A stretch of DNA of 64,000 bases from an uncultured Muribaculaceae bacterium (GTDB taxonomy: Bacteria > Bacteroidota > Bacteroidia > Bacteroidales > Muribaculaceae), in NCBI GenBank assembly GCA_910583675.1, contig CAJTYH010000003.1:1-64000 (forward strand), read 5' to 3'. A model generated the notes under the pieces. It was not told the DNA's origin, made no database searches, and saw nothing but the letters and a program-made list of their open reading frames with translations. Positions 51,713 through 61,223 of the stretch are shown here, one piece after another (position 1 is the stretch's first letter; every line of letters begins with the position of its first letter). Both the position numbers and the translations under genes were made by a program.

Positions 51713-54700
51713 TCATTTTGTGTTGTCGGATTGATCCGGGATCTTTTCGACCGTGGGAGAGCTTGCCTTCTGGGGAACTGCTGCGTCAGAGGATGAGAAC
51801 ACGCGGCTGAGGTACCGTTCCTGGAAGTTCTGGAACAGTTCCCAGAAATTGGGCACGAACAAACATCCGATTACGGCGTTTACGGCCATTCCGAATACCA
51901 CTGCCGTGCCAAGGCTGATACGGCTCTCCGCGCCCGCCCCGGTGGCAAACAGCATCGGCATGACACCGAAGACAAAAGCCATCGCCGTCATCATTATGGG
52001 GCGGAAACGGACTATGCCGCCTTGGCGTGCCGCCTCGCGCACGGGCATGCCGCTCTTTCGGAAATCAATGGCATATTCCACTATCAGGATGGCGTTCTTG
52101 GCCGCCAGTCCGAGCAGGAGGATGATGCCGATCTGTGTGTAGATGCTTATGCTCTGGTTAAGGAAAAAGCATCCGATGATCGTGCCGAGTATTGCTGTGG
52201 GCATCGCTATGACGACGGCAAGAGGGTCTGTCCAGCTTTCATATTGCGCGGCAAGCACGAGGATGGTCATTATTATGGCGAAAATCAGGACGATGCTTAT
52301 GGTTGTGCCCGACTGTGTCTCCTGATATGCCTCCCCCGTCCATGCATAGCCGTAGTTGTTTCCGGCAGCCTCGTCCACGATCTCCTCCATGGCGGCTATG
52401 GCTTGAGAAGAGCTGACGCCTTTGGCGGGTGTGGCGGTAAGCGAAGCTGTCTGGTACATGTTGTATCTGTTGATGGAGGAGGATCCCATCACAGGCTCTA
52501 TCTTTGCGAAAGAGGCGAACGGTACCATCTCGCCGTTGTTGTTGCGCACCGATAGATGGAGTATGTCGTCGGCATGGGTTCGTGCCCATCCCTCCGCGGC
52601 TATATTGACCTGATATACCTGGTTGAACTCTACGAAGTCGTTTACATACGACCCTCCTACAAATGAGGAGAGTGCCGAGTAGACTGCATCGAGGTTGATT
52701 CCCATGAGTTCTATTCTGTCACGATCCATCGTAACTTTGTATTGAGGGACATTTCCCTCGTAGAGCGATTGTACCGAGGATATTGCCGGATTCTTTTCGG
52801 CGGCTTCGCGAATGGCGTCGATGGCAGCCGTCATGTCGGAGGAACTCTGCGAGTTTATGTCAAGCAGCTGCATCTGCAGACCGGAAGTCATGCCAAGTCC
52901 CGGTATGGCTGGAGGATTAATTGCGAATACGATCCCATCCTGCAACTGTGCACATTTCTCATTTATGCGTTCCATTACAGCCCCTACGCTGTGCGATTTG
53001 CCTTTCCGTTCGTTCCATGGCTTCAGCACCACGAACATGGATCCGAGATTGCTTCCTGACCCTCCTTCCATGAAGGAGAACCCAGTGATCTCCAGGACGT
53101 CCTGGACTTCCGGCATGGAGGTGATCATGTCGCTGACCTGCGACACCACTTTGTCCGTCCGTTCAAGCGATGCACCGGTAGGCAGCTGCACCGATGTCAT
53201 GAAGTAGCCCATGTCCTCCTCAGGTACATATGTTGTCGGCCAGCGGAGGAAGCCCCACAAGGCTGCCGCGCAGAGCAGGAGGTAGCATCCGATTGCCACG
53301 GCAGGATGACGGAGGCATTTGCCTATGGCCTTGGAATACAAGGCAAGTGTGGCTGCCCATCCGGTGTTGAACCATCTGTAGAGGAAAAACTTCGTCGGCT
53401 TGCTTTTGCGCAGGAACAGCGCACACATGGCCGGAGTGAAAGTAAGTGCGTTGAAACCGGAGAAAGCCGTGGATACGGCGATTGTAAGGGCAAATTGCTT
53501 GTAAAGTTCACCCGTTATGCCGGAGATGAATGCCGTGGGGATGAAAACGGACAGAAGTACAAGGACTTCACCAACTACCGGGCCTTGCAACTCGACCATG
53601 GCCTTTTCGGCAGCCTGACGCGGGGTCATCTTCCCCTCGTCCACAATGCGTGCGCAGTCCTCCACTACCACTATGGCATCATCCACGACTATGGCAATGG
53701 CGAGCACGAGTCCGAAAAGCGTCAGGGTGTTAAGTGTGAAACCGAGCAGTTTCATAACCGCAAAAGTCGCTATCAACGATACGGGAATGGTGATCATCGG
53801 TATGATCACCGCTCTCCAGCTTTGCAGGAAGAACAGTATGACGATCATCACGATCAGGGTGGTTTCCACGAATGTCACAAGCACTTCGTCTATGGATGCC
53901 GAGACGAAGTCGGTAGTGTTCATCAGCACGCGGTAGTGAACGCCGGGTGGGAGGTATGGCGCGAGGTTTTTCAGTTCCTTTTCCACTTCCGAGGCCACGC
54001 TAAGGGCGTTTGCGTCTGATCGCTGGTATACGCCGATCAGGCCGGCTTCCTTGCCGGATACACGTGAGATGCTTCCGTAGCTTTCGCTTCCAAGTTCCAC
54101 TTTGGCGATGTCTCGCAGACGTAGCAGCCCGTTGTCGCCGTTGGATCTGATTATTATGTCGCCGAACTGTTCTGCGGTCACGAGACGTCCCGGAGATGAA
54201 AGTGTGAACTGGAATGATGCCGGATTCTTGACAGGCCGGCTGCCGACAGAACCGGCGGAAACCTCTATGTTCTGTGCTCGGATCGCCGACATTACGTCGG
54301 ACGGTGTTACCTCGCGGGCACGCATAAGGTCTGGATTGAGCCATACGCGCATGCTGTATTCTCCCGCTCCGAAAGCGCTCACACCTCCTACCCCCTCCAG
54401 GCGCGACAGGGGATTGACAATATGGAGCTGTGCATAGTTGGTAAGGAAAAGAGAATTGTAACGTTCCGGATCGTCGCTTTCCAAGGCAACGAACAGGAGT
54501 ATGTTGGTGCTCTCCGAATTGATGTTCACCCCTTGCTGGGTCACAGATGCCGGCAGACGTGAAGAGGCCTGATTGACGAGGTTCTGTACCTTTACGGTCG
54601 CATCGTCAAGGTTCACGTCGTTGTTGAATGTGATGGTGAGGCTGTATGATCCGTCATTGCCGGAGTTGGAGCTCATATACATCATTCCCTCCACTCCGTT

Positions 54701-54910
54701 GACGCTCTCCTCTATAGGTACCCCTATGGTTTCCGCCACGGTTTTGGCATCGGCACCGGGATAAACGGCGGACACTCGCACCGTTGGCGGCGAGATGTTA
54801 GGAAATTGGGCGATAGGGAGTGTCTTTACCGTTACCAATCCCACAATGATCATCAATATCGCCAGTACAGTAGCGAATATGGGGCGGTCTATGAAAAATC
54901 TTGAAAACAT
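51713..54910 (-). CDS. RND efflux pump, HAE1 type
   Basis: A 1065-residue AcrB-like hydrophobe/amphiphile pump. TM1 is at the very N-terminus ('FIDRPIFATVLAILMIIVGLVTV'). TM4 has the proton-relay pair in 'VLAIAIVVDDAIVVVED', and the TM11-12 region closes the protein before an ~40-residue polar tail. Porter-domain motifs ('VYPGADAKTVAETIGVPIEESVNGVEGMMYMSS') are standard HAE1. It differs from the pump at 4941-8102, which has VDN instead of VDD. Last gene of a TolC-adaptor-pump operon. Confidence 0.94.
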   Translation of the reverse strand: MFSRFFIDRPIFATVLAILMIIVGLVTVKTLPIAQFPNISPPTVRVSAVYPGADAKTVAETIGVPIEESVNGVEGMMYMSSNSGNDGSYSLTITFNNDVNLDDATVKVQNLVNQASSRLPASVTQQGVNINSESTNILLFVALESDDPERYNSLFLTNYAQLHIVNPLSRLEGVGGVSAFGAGEYSMRVWLNPDLMRAREVTPSDVMSAIRAQNIEVSAGSVGSRPVKNPASFQFTLSSPGRLVTAEQFGDIIIRSNGDNGLLRLRDIAKVELGSESYGSISRVSGKEAGLIGVYQRSDANALSVASEVEKELKNLAPYLPPGVHYRVLMNTTDFVSASIDEVLVTFVETTLIVMIVILFFLQSWRAVIIPMITIPVSLIATFAVMKLLGFTLNTLTLFGLVLAIAIVVDDAIVVVEDCARIVDEGKMTPRQAAEKAMVELQGPVVGEVLVLLSVFIPTAFISGITGELYKQFALTIAVSTAFSGFNALTFTPAMCALFLRKSKPTKFFLYRWFNTGWAATLALYSKAIGKCLRHPAVAIGCYLLLCAAALWGFLRWPTTYVPEEDMGYFMTSVQLPTGASLERTDKVVSQVSDMITSMPEVQDVLEITGFSFMEGGSGSNLGSMFVVLKPWNERKGKSHSVGAVMERINEKCAQLQDGIVFAINPPAIPGLGMTSGLQMQLLDINSQSSSDMTAAIDAIREAAEKNPAISSVQSLYEGNVPQYKVTMDRDRIELMGINLDAVYSALSSFVGGSYVNDFVEFNQVYQVNIAAEGWARTHADDILHLSVRNNNGEMVPFASFAKIEPVMGSSSINRYNMYQTASLTATPAKGVSSSQAIAAMEEIVDEAAGNNYGYAWTGEAYQETQSGTTISIVLIFAIIMTILVLAAQYESWTDPLAVVIAMPTAILGTIIGCFFLNQSISIYTQIGIILLLGLAAKNAILIVEYAIDFRKSGMPVREAARQGGIVRFRPIMMTAMAFVFGVMPMLFATGAGAESRISLGTAVVFGMAVNAVIGCLFVPNFWELFQNFQERYLSRVFSSSDAAVPQKASSPTVEKIPDQSDNTK

Positions 54911-54916
54911 CCGTGG

Positions 54917-55030
54917 TCTAATTAGTAATGAGGAATTAGCAATGAGTAATTAGAGTCATTGGTAATTAGTAGTTGGTGATCTGTGTTCGGTAGTCAATTA
55001 CTAATCATTAATTGTTAATTGCTAATTGAA
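54917..55030. repeat. AT-rich inverted-repeat element between adaptor and pump genes
   Basis: Multiple AATTAGCAAT / AGTAATTA units run on both arms (about 54917-54980 and 54990-55028), making an imperfect hairpin. The right end supplies the last codons and TAA stop of the adaptor gene on the minus strand. Related units occur at 21794-21824 and 35895-35924. Confidence 0.6.
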
Positions 55031-56148
55031 ATCGGTTTTACGGTCATTCCGTCGCGCACTTTCAGCAGGGCTTGCGTCACATACCGGTCTGTGGGATTGA
55101 GGCCTGAGTTCACTATCCTTAGGGTGTCATGGTAGATGTCGCCGGTTTCAATCGGTGTATATACGACCTTGTTCGAGTCATTTACCACGTATACGTATTT
55201 GCCGAGCTGGTCTGTGCCTATGGCGGCATCCTTTATCAGCATCGCACGTGGTTCGACTTCGTATGGGAGATCAACGTTGGCATACATGCCGCTTTTTAGT
55301 TCCCCTTCGTGATTGTCGACCAACAGACGGAGTGTGACTGTGCCTGTACCTTTCTGCACAGCGGGGGAGGCATAGTCAAGTTCGCCTGTATATGTGCCGA
55401 TTATGCTGTCGCCGAACGATACGGGCACATGCTTGTAGTCGATAAGCCCCCTCTTCATGGCATCGGCGATCTGTATGTATCGTGAATCTTCCACCGATAA
55501 GATTGTGAGGATGGTTCTGTCGTCGTATATGGTGGTTACTTTGACCGGAGATCCCTCTCCGGCCACATAGTCTCCAACTACTACTTCAGGGGAAGAGATG
55601 CGACCCGTGAACGGAGCACGCACGGTACAGTATCCAAGCATCATGTCGGCGGTAGTGACGGCTGCCTGTGCGCTCTTTATTTCGGCCTCGCTTTGTCTGA
55701 GGTTGCTCTCGGCTTGTATTACATCCATCTTGGAGACGGCATCGCTTTCCAAGGCTTTTTTCATTGCCTCGAACTGCTTCTGGCAGTATTCGTGGTTTGC
55801 CTTGGCCGATTCCAACCGGGATTGTGCTTCAGCCAGTTGTGAACGGTATGTGGTGCTCTCTATGCTGAATAGAGGCGTACCCTCCTTTACGAGGGTTCCG
55901 TCCTCATAGTGCTTGGCTGTAATGTAACCTGTGACACGAGCCACTACTGCGGCATCCCGGTCGGCAAGGAGAAATGCCGGATATGTCTTGCTGAGCACGA
56001 TTGAGTCTGTCTGCGGTTTGGCCACGTTTACGGTCATCTCGGGAGTATTAACGTTCTTTTCCTTTTTCCCGGAATCGCAGGAGGGGAATATTGCCAATGC
56101 CGCCAGCGACAGCGTTGCGACGGTATGGATGTGGGCTGATGCTTTCAT
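55015..56148 (-). CDS. RND efflux periplasmic adaptor
   Basis: A 377-residue membrane-fusion lipoprotein (lipobox-like 'FPSC' at about residues 21-24). Lipoyl half-motifs appear at 'VVARVTGYITAKHYEDGTLVKEGTPLF' and 'VRAPFTGRISSPEVVVGDYV', separated by a long coiled-coil hairpin ('AQSRLESAKANHEYCQKQF...'). A beta-barrel domain follows. The C-terminal codons fall in the AT-rich repeat. It links the HAE1 pump downstream to the TolC channel upstream (16-base gap). Confidence 0.9.
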   Translation of the reverse strand: MKASAHIHTVATLSLAALAIFPSCDSGKKEKNVNTPEMTVNVAKPQTDSIVLSKTYPAFLLADRDAAVVARVTGYITAKHYEDGTLVKEGTPLFSIESTTYRSQLAEAQSRLESAKANHEYCQKQFEAMKKALESDAVSKMDVIQAESNLRQSEAEIKSAQAAVTTADMMLGYCTVRAPFTGRISSPEVVVGDYVAGEGSPVKVTTIYDDRTILTILSVEDSRYIQIADAMKRGLIDYKHVPVSFGDSIIGTYTGELDYASPAVQKGTGTVTLRLLVDNHEGELKSGMYANVDLPYEVEPRAMLIKDAAIGTDQLGKYVYVVNDSNKVVYTPIETGDIYHDTLRIVNSGLNPTDRYVTQALLKVRDGMTVKPISISN

Positions 56149-56163
56149 TTCAAGTAATTGATT

Positions 56164-57603
56164 TTACATGTTGACTTCGAGGGTTTCAATGTCGAACCCT
56201 CCTCCAAGGGCTTCATACAGGTTTATTAGTGACTCCAGGGCTTGTCCTTGGGCGGCTATCTGTTCCTGCTCGGCTGCCAGGGCATTGAGTTGGGCGGTGA
56301 CCACATCCAGCATAGGACTAAGGGAGTTCTTGTATCTGTCCATGGCCAGTTGAAGTGCTTCAGCGTTGGCATTGAGCACCTTCTCTATGTATCCGAGATA
56401 GATTATTGCGAAATGATAGCCGGCCAGGGCATTGTCCGTTTCCTGGAAGGCGTTAGCGACCACGAAGTTGTAGTTGTCCATGGCAGCCTGTAGCTGTTCG
56501 CGTGCCGTAGCCAGGGCATATTTGCGTGACATGCCGTCGAATATCGTCCATGACAGTGTCGGTGCGATGGTATATGTCAGGGAGTTGTGTTTGAACAGGT
56601 TGTCAATGTCGTGGGCCGCAGTTCCTATGGAGCCTTCAATCGCGAGCGTAGGTAGGAAATCCTTTTTGGCAATTCCGGCTTCTGCCGCATATTGCGCCAT
56701 TTCCAGCTCGGCTTGTGCTATGTCGGGACGTCGCCGCAATATGTCGGCCGGGACTCCGGCGCTGATAAGCCGGTGGCAATCCGGAAGGGGAGCGGGGTTG
56801 GAGAGGACGTACCTCAGATTGTCGCTGAATGTTCCGGTGAGCACTTCAAGCGAGTTTATGGCCGCATGTATGGAATACCTCAGCTTGGGTATGGAAGCCA
56901 ATGTGGAGTAGTACGTTTCCTCGGCTTGTGCCACATCCAGCTTTGAAGCGAGCGTGGCTTCAAACCGGGCGCGTGCGATGTTTACAGTCTTGAGTTGCGA
57001 CTCGGAGTGTACTTCTGCCACGTATAGTTGCCCCTGTAGGGTGCGTAGTTGCAGGTATGTGTTTGCCACCTGGGCACATAGGCTTACCATTGCTCCAGCG
57101 AATTCTGCACGCGAGGCGTTGTATGCCGCTTTCTTGGCCTTTACGCCGGAGGCTATCTTTCCGAAGAGGTCTATCTCCCATTTCGCCGACAGGCCGGCAT
57201 TGAATCCGCCTGCAACGCTTGCCGGGATTCCCGGTCCTGTCATAGCGCCACTTTGACGTTCCTTGTCCCATCCTGCGGACAGATTCAGTGAAGGATACCA
57301 TCCTGCTTGAGCCTGTTTCATCATGTTGCGGGCTATTTCCGTTCGGTGGAGTGCCTGGGAGAGATTGTAATTGTAGTCAAGTGCGAGAGTGACAAGTGAG
57401 TCAAGCGTGGCATCCCCGAATGAACGCCACCATCCGTCGGTAGGGGAGGGTATCTCCTGGTGTAATTCCGGTGTGTATGTCCACCTTTCGGGGAGTGTGT
57501 CGTTGAGATGCCGTGTCAGATCCTCCTCATTGACAGGAGGAGCCGCAATGGATGCCAAACTGCAGGCCACCCCTATGGCAAAGTAAATAAAGCGTTGAAA
57601 CAT
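56164..57603 (-). CDS. TolC/NodT-family outer-membrane factor
   Basis: A 479-residue outer-membrane efflux channel. The signal peptide is at residues 1-18 without a clear lipobox ('MFQRFIYFAIGVACSLASIAA'). The NodT-type features include 'WWRSFGDATLDSLVTLALDYN' and 'RPDIAQAELEMAQYAAEAGIAKKDFLPTL'. It is the first gene of the second tripartite RND operon. Confidence 0.92.
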   Translation of the reverse strand: MFQRFIYFAIGVACSLASIAAPPVNEEDLTRHLNDTLPERWTYTPELHQEIPSPTDGWWRSFGDATLDSLVTLALDYNYNLSQALHRTEIARNMMKQAQAGWYPSLNLSAGWDKERQSGAMTGPGIPASVAGGFNAGLSAKWEIDLFGKIASGVKAKKAAYNASRAEFAGAMVSLCAQVANTYLQLRTLQGQLYVAEVHSESQLKTVNIARARFEATLASKLDVAQAEETYYSTLASIPKLRYSIHAAINSLEVLTGTFSDNLRYVLSNPAPLPDCHRLISAGVPADILRRRPDIAQAELEMAQYAAEAGIAKKDFLPTLAIEGSIGTAAHDIDNLFKHNSLTYTIAPTLSWTIFDGMSRKYALATAREQLQAAMDNYNFVVANAFQETDNALAGYHFAIIYLGYIEKVLNANAEALQLAMDRYKNSLSPMLDVVTAQLNALAAEQEQIAAQGQALESLINLYEALGGGFDIETLEVNM

Positions 57604-57680
57604 AATGGTAATTTGACAACTTACTTATTAAAAACAATTCTTAAAAATTTTTGGTTTACCCTATGTTTATGGATAAGATA

Positions 57681-57709
57681 AAAAAAGCCCCGGCTTTAGA
57701 AGCCGAGGC
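57681..57709 (-). terminator. rho-independent terminator of the secreted-protein operon
   Basis: On the minus strand GCCTCGGCTT pairs with AAGCCGGGGC (one wobble) around a 3-base loop and is followed by TTTTTTTATC. It lies about 80 bases after the stop of the 861-residue protein. Confidence 0.85.
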
Positions 57710-57788
57710 AGTGTATGGATTGCACAGTAAGATATCAATTACGATATACGATACAACTGCAAGTTGGATTCGTATTTTTTTTCTGAAT

Positions 57789-60374
57789 TTATTCAGCTGT
57801 CGGCGCAAGTGATGAGGTTGAGAAATCAATGTCCACGTACATGAACATGCTCATTATGGCTCCACCTACTGTCTGTTCAGAAGTGAGCGTTCCGTCCTCG
57901 CCTACGGTGAATACGATGTCAGTCTTCGTCTCTTCCGGTACCAGTCCGTTTGTATATGTGGTTACCTGTGCAAGTGTCAGCGTATTGCCTTCAAGTGTGT
58001 ACGGTACTGTGCTGTTGAGCACATCATATCCCATTCCGGTTACATGTAAGGTAGCGGTGTTATCCTCGTTGATCGTTAGGGTTGTCTCTGTTGGTGCCGG
58101 ATTTCCGAATGCAAGCATGTTGGGTGTGCCGGTGTATTTCGGCGCCAGCGTTATTGTAGCTGAACTACCTTCTGGAGTGAGTGATGAGGTTGAGAAATCA
58201 ATATCCACGTACATGAACATGCTCATTATGGCTCCACCTACTGTCTGTTCTGAAGTGAGTGATCCGTCCTCGCCTACGGTGAATACGATGTCAGTCTTCG
58301 TCTCTTCCGGCATCAGTCCGTTTGTATATGTGGTTACCTGTACAAGTGTCAGCGTATTGCCTTCAAGCGTGTATGGTACTGTGCTGTTGAGCACATCATA
58401 TCCCATTCCGGTTACATGTAAGGTAGCGGTGTTATCCTCGTTGATCGTTAGGGTTGTCTCTGTTGGTGCCGGGTTTCCGAATGTCAGCATGCTTGGGGTT
58501 CCGGTGTATTTCGGCGCCAGCGTAACCGTAGGTGTCGGAGCAGGAGCGGTAAGGGTGTTGACGGTGCCGGTAAGCAGATATGAACCGTCGCGTCCGGTAC
58601 CGTATACTCGGCTTTCTTCAGTATCGTCTATCCAAACAGACAACATGTCCTCGGAAACCTTTAGTATCAGATTTCTGCGTCCGGAATTTGTCGCCGAATA
58701 TCCCATATACAGATTTGTAATGATTACCATTTTGGACTCGGCATTGTATATATAGTGTCCGGAGCTGCTTACCAGATCGTCTGTGCCGTTGCCGAAACCG
58801 TTGTTTCGAGCCACACTGAATCGCACTGAAGCAGTTCCAGGTTCGTCTTCTCCGGCAAAGTTTTTATCAAAGTCAATGCGCATGAAGTTGTCGCTGTTCT
58901 CGGTTGCCCCACGGAATGAACCGGTAGCCTCGTCGTTTGTATATTGCTTTTGCCCAGTCCATGTGTCGGCAACCATTTCAGTGTACTTGTTCGTGTCAGG
59001 ATCAAGGACAAACAGGCGCGTAGTTTCTCCTATTGTCACATTTGCCAGTCCACCGGTGATGGTATAGCTGCCATTGGCATCGCCATATGTGCATGATCCG
59101 AAACCGTCAAGTGTTAGAAGATCGTCCACTCCTGTATATGTGCCATATTCAGCTCCACGGAAAGTAAAGACGGGATCATAGCCCTGGCCTTTATAGTCGT
59201 ACTTGAGCAGCTTCTCTCCGTTGGCCAAGGCAAATGCAGTACAATTGCCACCTATGTTGTTGCCGAAACTGTATTCCATTACGACCTCTGTCGGAGTTGA
59301 ATAGTAATCTACTATAAAATACCGTGTGATGCCCTCACCTATTGGCTTTGCCTGAAGCAGGAGATGATTGTTGAACTCGTCAGCCGAGGCGATAGTGAAC
59401 TCGTATTCACCTTTGGCTGCAAAATAGTGCACACTTGTTTCAGGCTTGTCATTGAGAATGTCGTGGAAAGTCGCAAACAGGATTCCACCGTCGGCGAACT
59501 GTCCCGTAACTCCCGTCTTGACCTCAAGATCAATGGGGTTCACTGGACGCCCGGTATAAGGCACATATTCAAAAGTATTCTTAGCCTCGTCCCAGTCGAA
59601 AAGGTCAAGGAAGTCAAATTCGTAGTCGTCAGTGCTATTCATGACGTAGGTACCGTTTGCACGGAACTCCGCACTCAGGGTAGCCGGCATCTTGTGGACG
59701 ATGCGGCTGTCACCGGGCGACATGATGAATCCTGTATAGTCCCCCAGGAATTCCCTATCCTTGTAAGTTTCGAGTTCCACGGATATAGCACTGATCTCAA
59801 CAGGCTCGAAAGGCATGTCAAATGAATAAGAGTCTATCCCGAGCAGATTCATCTCGGCAGGACTCCAGAATATGAAGTTGGGATTATCAGTGTATACCTT
59901 TCCTGAATAAAGTCCTTTTACGGCGAACTCGGACGCGAACCCCTTATCGGTGTCTATAAGGAAATGAGGGTTCCTGTCGGGGGGACATCCCCGCCAGTCG
60001 GCCGGTTTGGTCGGATCTATTTGGGCCTCACCGTAATAATCGGTATTGTTGCGCCAGTCATATAGCACCACGCGTGCATTGGGGGCATCTGCCATTACAA
60101 TCTCATTTGCCTTGTCATAGTCTACAGGAGTATACTTGATGTCGCTTATTTCAGAGATCATGCGGGTGCGCAAGCCGGTAGCCGTCTGTACGTTGACTGT
60201 ACTGTAGCCATCCTGGCCGGGCGCATCCTTTCCTACTGTGATTTCCTCTATGTCATCTACCATCACGGAGACAAAGCTGCCTGCTTTGTCGAAAATGTCG
60301 ATTCGGTCGCTTGCGGCGAATATGGCAAGCGTCGCGGCGCATGCCGCGCTTATGGTCGTCAATTGTTTTTTCAT
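57789..60374 (-). CDS. secreted repeat protein of unknown function
   Basis: An 861-residue protein with a signal peptide (about residues 1-21, ending 'IFAAS'). I do not recognise its family. The N-terminal ~100 residues ('DIEEITVG', 'VNVQTATG') resemble the small protein encoded upstream. The middle is Asp/Tyr/Gly-rich beta-type sequence. The C-terminus carries a 124-residue tandem duplication ('LAPKYTGTP...ATLHVTGMGYDVLN...DIDFSTSSL'), nearly identical in both copies. It is likely exported to the surface. It overlaps the upstream gene by 4 bases. Confidence 0.75.
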   Translation of the reverse strand: MKKQLTTISAACAATLAIFAASDRIDIFDKAGSFVSVMVDDIEEITVGKDAPGQDGYSTVNVQTATGLRTRMISEISDIKYTPVDYDKANEIVMADAPNARVVLYDWRNNTDYYGEAQIDPTKPADWRGCPPDRNPHFLIDTDKGFASEFAVKGLYSGKVYTDNPNFIFWSPAEMNLLGIDSYSFDMPFEPVEISAISVELETYKDREFLGDYTGFIMSPGDSRIVHKMPATLSAEFRANGTYVMNSTDDYEFDFLDLFDWDEAKNTFEYVPYTGRPVNPIDLEVKTGVTGQFADGGILFATFHDILNDKPETSVHYFAAKGEYEFTIASADEFNNHLLLQAKPIGEGITRYFIVDYYSTPTEVVMEYSFGNNIGGNCTAFALANGEKLLKYDYKGQGYDPVFTFRGAEYGTYTGVDDLLTLDGFGSCTYGDANGSYTITGGLANVTIGETTRLFVLDPDTNKYTEMVADTWTGQKQYTNDEATGSFRGATENSDNFMRIDFDKNFAGEDEPGTASVRFSVARNNGFGNGTDDLVSSSGHYIYNAESKMVIITNLYMGYSATNSGRRNLILKVSEDMLSVWIDDTEESRVYGTGRDGSYLLTGTVNTLTAPAPTPTVTLAPKYTGTPSMLTFGNPAPTETTLTINEDNTATLHVTGMGYDVLNSTVPYTLEGNTLTLVQVTTYTNGLMPEETKTDIVFTVGEDGSLTSEQTVGGAIMSMFMYVDIDFSTSSLTPEGSSATITLAPKYTGTPNMLAFGNPAPTETTLTINEDNTATLHVTGMGYDVLNSTVPYTLEGNTLTLAQVTTYTNGLVPEETKTDIVFTVGEDGTLTSEQTVGGAIMSMFMYVDIDFSTSSLAPTAE
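57811..58530 (-). repeat. 372-bp tandem duplication within the secreted protein gene
   Basis: Two copies of a ~345-bp segment (about 58183-58530 and 57811-58155) repeat with a 372-bp period (124 codons). They are nearly identical in DNA, with scattered substitutions and one divergent linker, which suggests a recent duplication. Confidence 0.85.
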
Positions 60375-60841
60375 TTTCTTGCTGCTATTTTGTAAGCGAC
60401 TCCGTTAACTTTTACTATCAATGCTCCGGAGGGTAGTGTGTCAAGGCCAAGAGTATATGTACCTGAAGCAACAGCCTCGCTCACAAGTGAGCCTGCAATT
60501 GTATATACTTCTATGCGCGAGCCGTCGGGCAGGTCGCCGAAGACCATGCTTCCGCCTGTAATGACCGGTTCATGACCGGAATCAGTCACCTCGTCAAGGC
60601 CGGATATCGCTTGGTCGGAAAAGATAAATGATTCGATCTGACTACGGAGAACTGATATGTCCTGATCCCCGGAAGTGATGAACAGGTTCTCGTTGTCGAA
60701 TGTGGCCGACAAGTCATCGGCCAGATTGATCTCTACCTTGCTGCCGTCTTTTAGATTCACCGCTACGGACTTGAACGTCTGAGCTTGCGAAACAAGCCCC
60801 GAAGCAGCCAGCAGAGCGATCAGTGTGTAGATTTTCTTCAT
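60371..60841 (-). CDS. secreted protein with type IX-like C-terminal tail
   Basis: A 156-residue exported protein (signal peptide ends at about residue 20, 'VSQAQ'). The C-terminal 75 residues ('GSRIEVYTIAGSLVSEAVASGTYTLGLDTLPSGALIVKVNG') match the style of Por-secretion-system tails. The N-terminal part ('VNLKDGSKVEINLADDLSATF') resembles short DUF-like modules seen ahead of such tails in Bacteroidetes. It starts the two-gene operon and overlaps the 861-residue protein by 4 bases. A TAGATTTG -7 box lies at 60964-60957. Confidence 0.75.
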   Translation of the reverse strand: MKKIYTLIALLAASGLVSQAQTFKSVAVNLKDGSKVEINLADDLSATFDNENLFITSGDQDISVLRSQIESFIFSDQAISGLDEVTDSGHEPVITGGSMVFGDLPDGSRIEVYTIAGSLVSEAVASGTYTLGLDTLPSGALIVKVNGVAYKIAARK

Positions 60842-60912
60842 AATGATGATGAATAATCGATTATAGGCTCCTGATGTAATGATTGACTACAGACTTGTCT
60901 GTTTGGCACGCA

Positions 60913-60944
60913 GTCGGAAAGCGGCGCCTTTTTAACTTTCCGAC
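60913..60944 (-). repeat. 9-bp inverted repeat in the secreted-operon leader
   Basis: GTCGGAAAG (60913-60921) and CTTTCCGAC (60936-60944) are perfect reverse complements with a 14-base loop. It would form near the 5' end of the minus-strand transcript. Confidence 0.5.
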
Positions 60945-61167
60945 CAGTTCCTGTTGCAAATCTAATTAAATTATCTATCAGAAACGATGTTTTTGTTGTT
61001 GGCGTTAACATATTTTATAGATGTTGGTGCAAAATGCAACCTATACATGGCGATAAGTTGTCATTGCGGTTGTTTCTGCTGTCATTTTGCCAGTATGTGA
61101 TTGCGTTTTCAAGCATGTTAAAGGTGTTTTTGATTTATGGATATCATAATGCTATTGGGTGTTGATG

Positions 61168-61198
61168 TTGCAGATGCCGGGAATTGGCGTTAACTTTG
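61168..61198 (+). promoter_or_regulatory. promoter of the C10 protease gene
   Basis: TTGC at 61168-61171, 19-bp spacer, TAACTTTG at 61191-61198, a consensus -7 box about 25 bases before the ATG at 61224. Confidence 0.55.
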
Positions 61199-61223
61199 TC
61201 GGAAAACAACAAAAGACTCCACG

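Larger units (their letters stand above)
60842..61223. other. divergent intergenic region between secreted-protein genes
   Basis: About 380 bases. It contains a TAGATTTG box toward the minus-strand operon, a perfect 9-bp inverted repeat (60913-60944) in that operon's leader, and the plus-strand protease promoter at 61168-61198. No coding region is supported. Confidence 0.55.
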
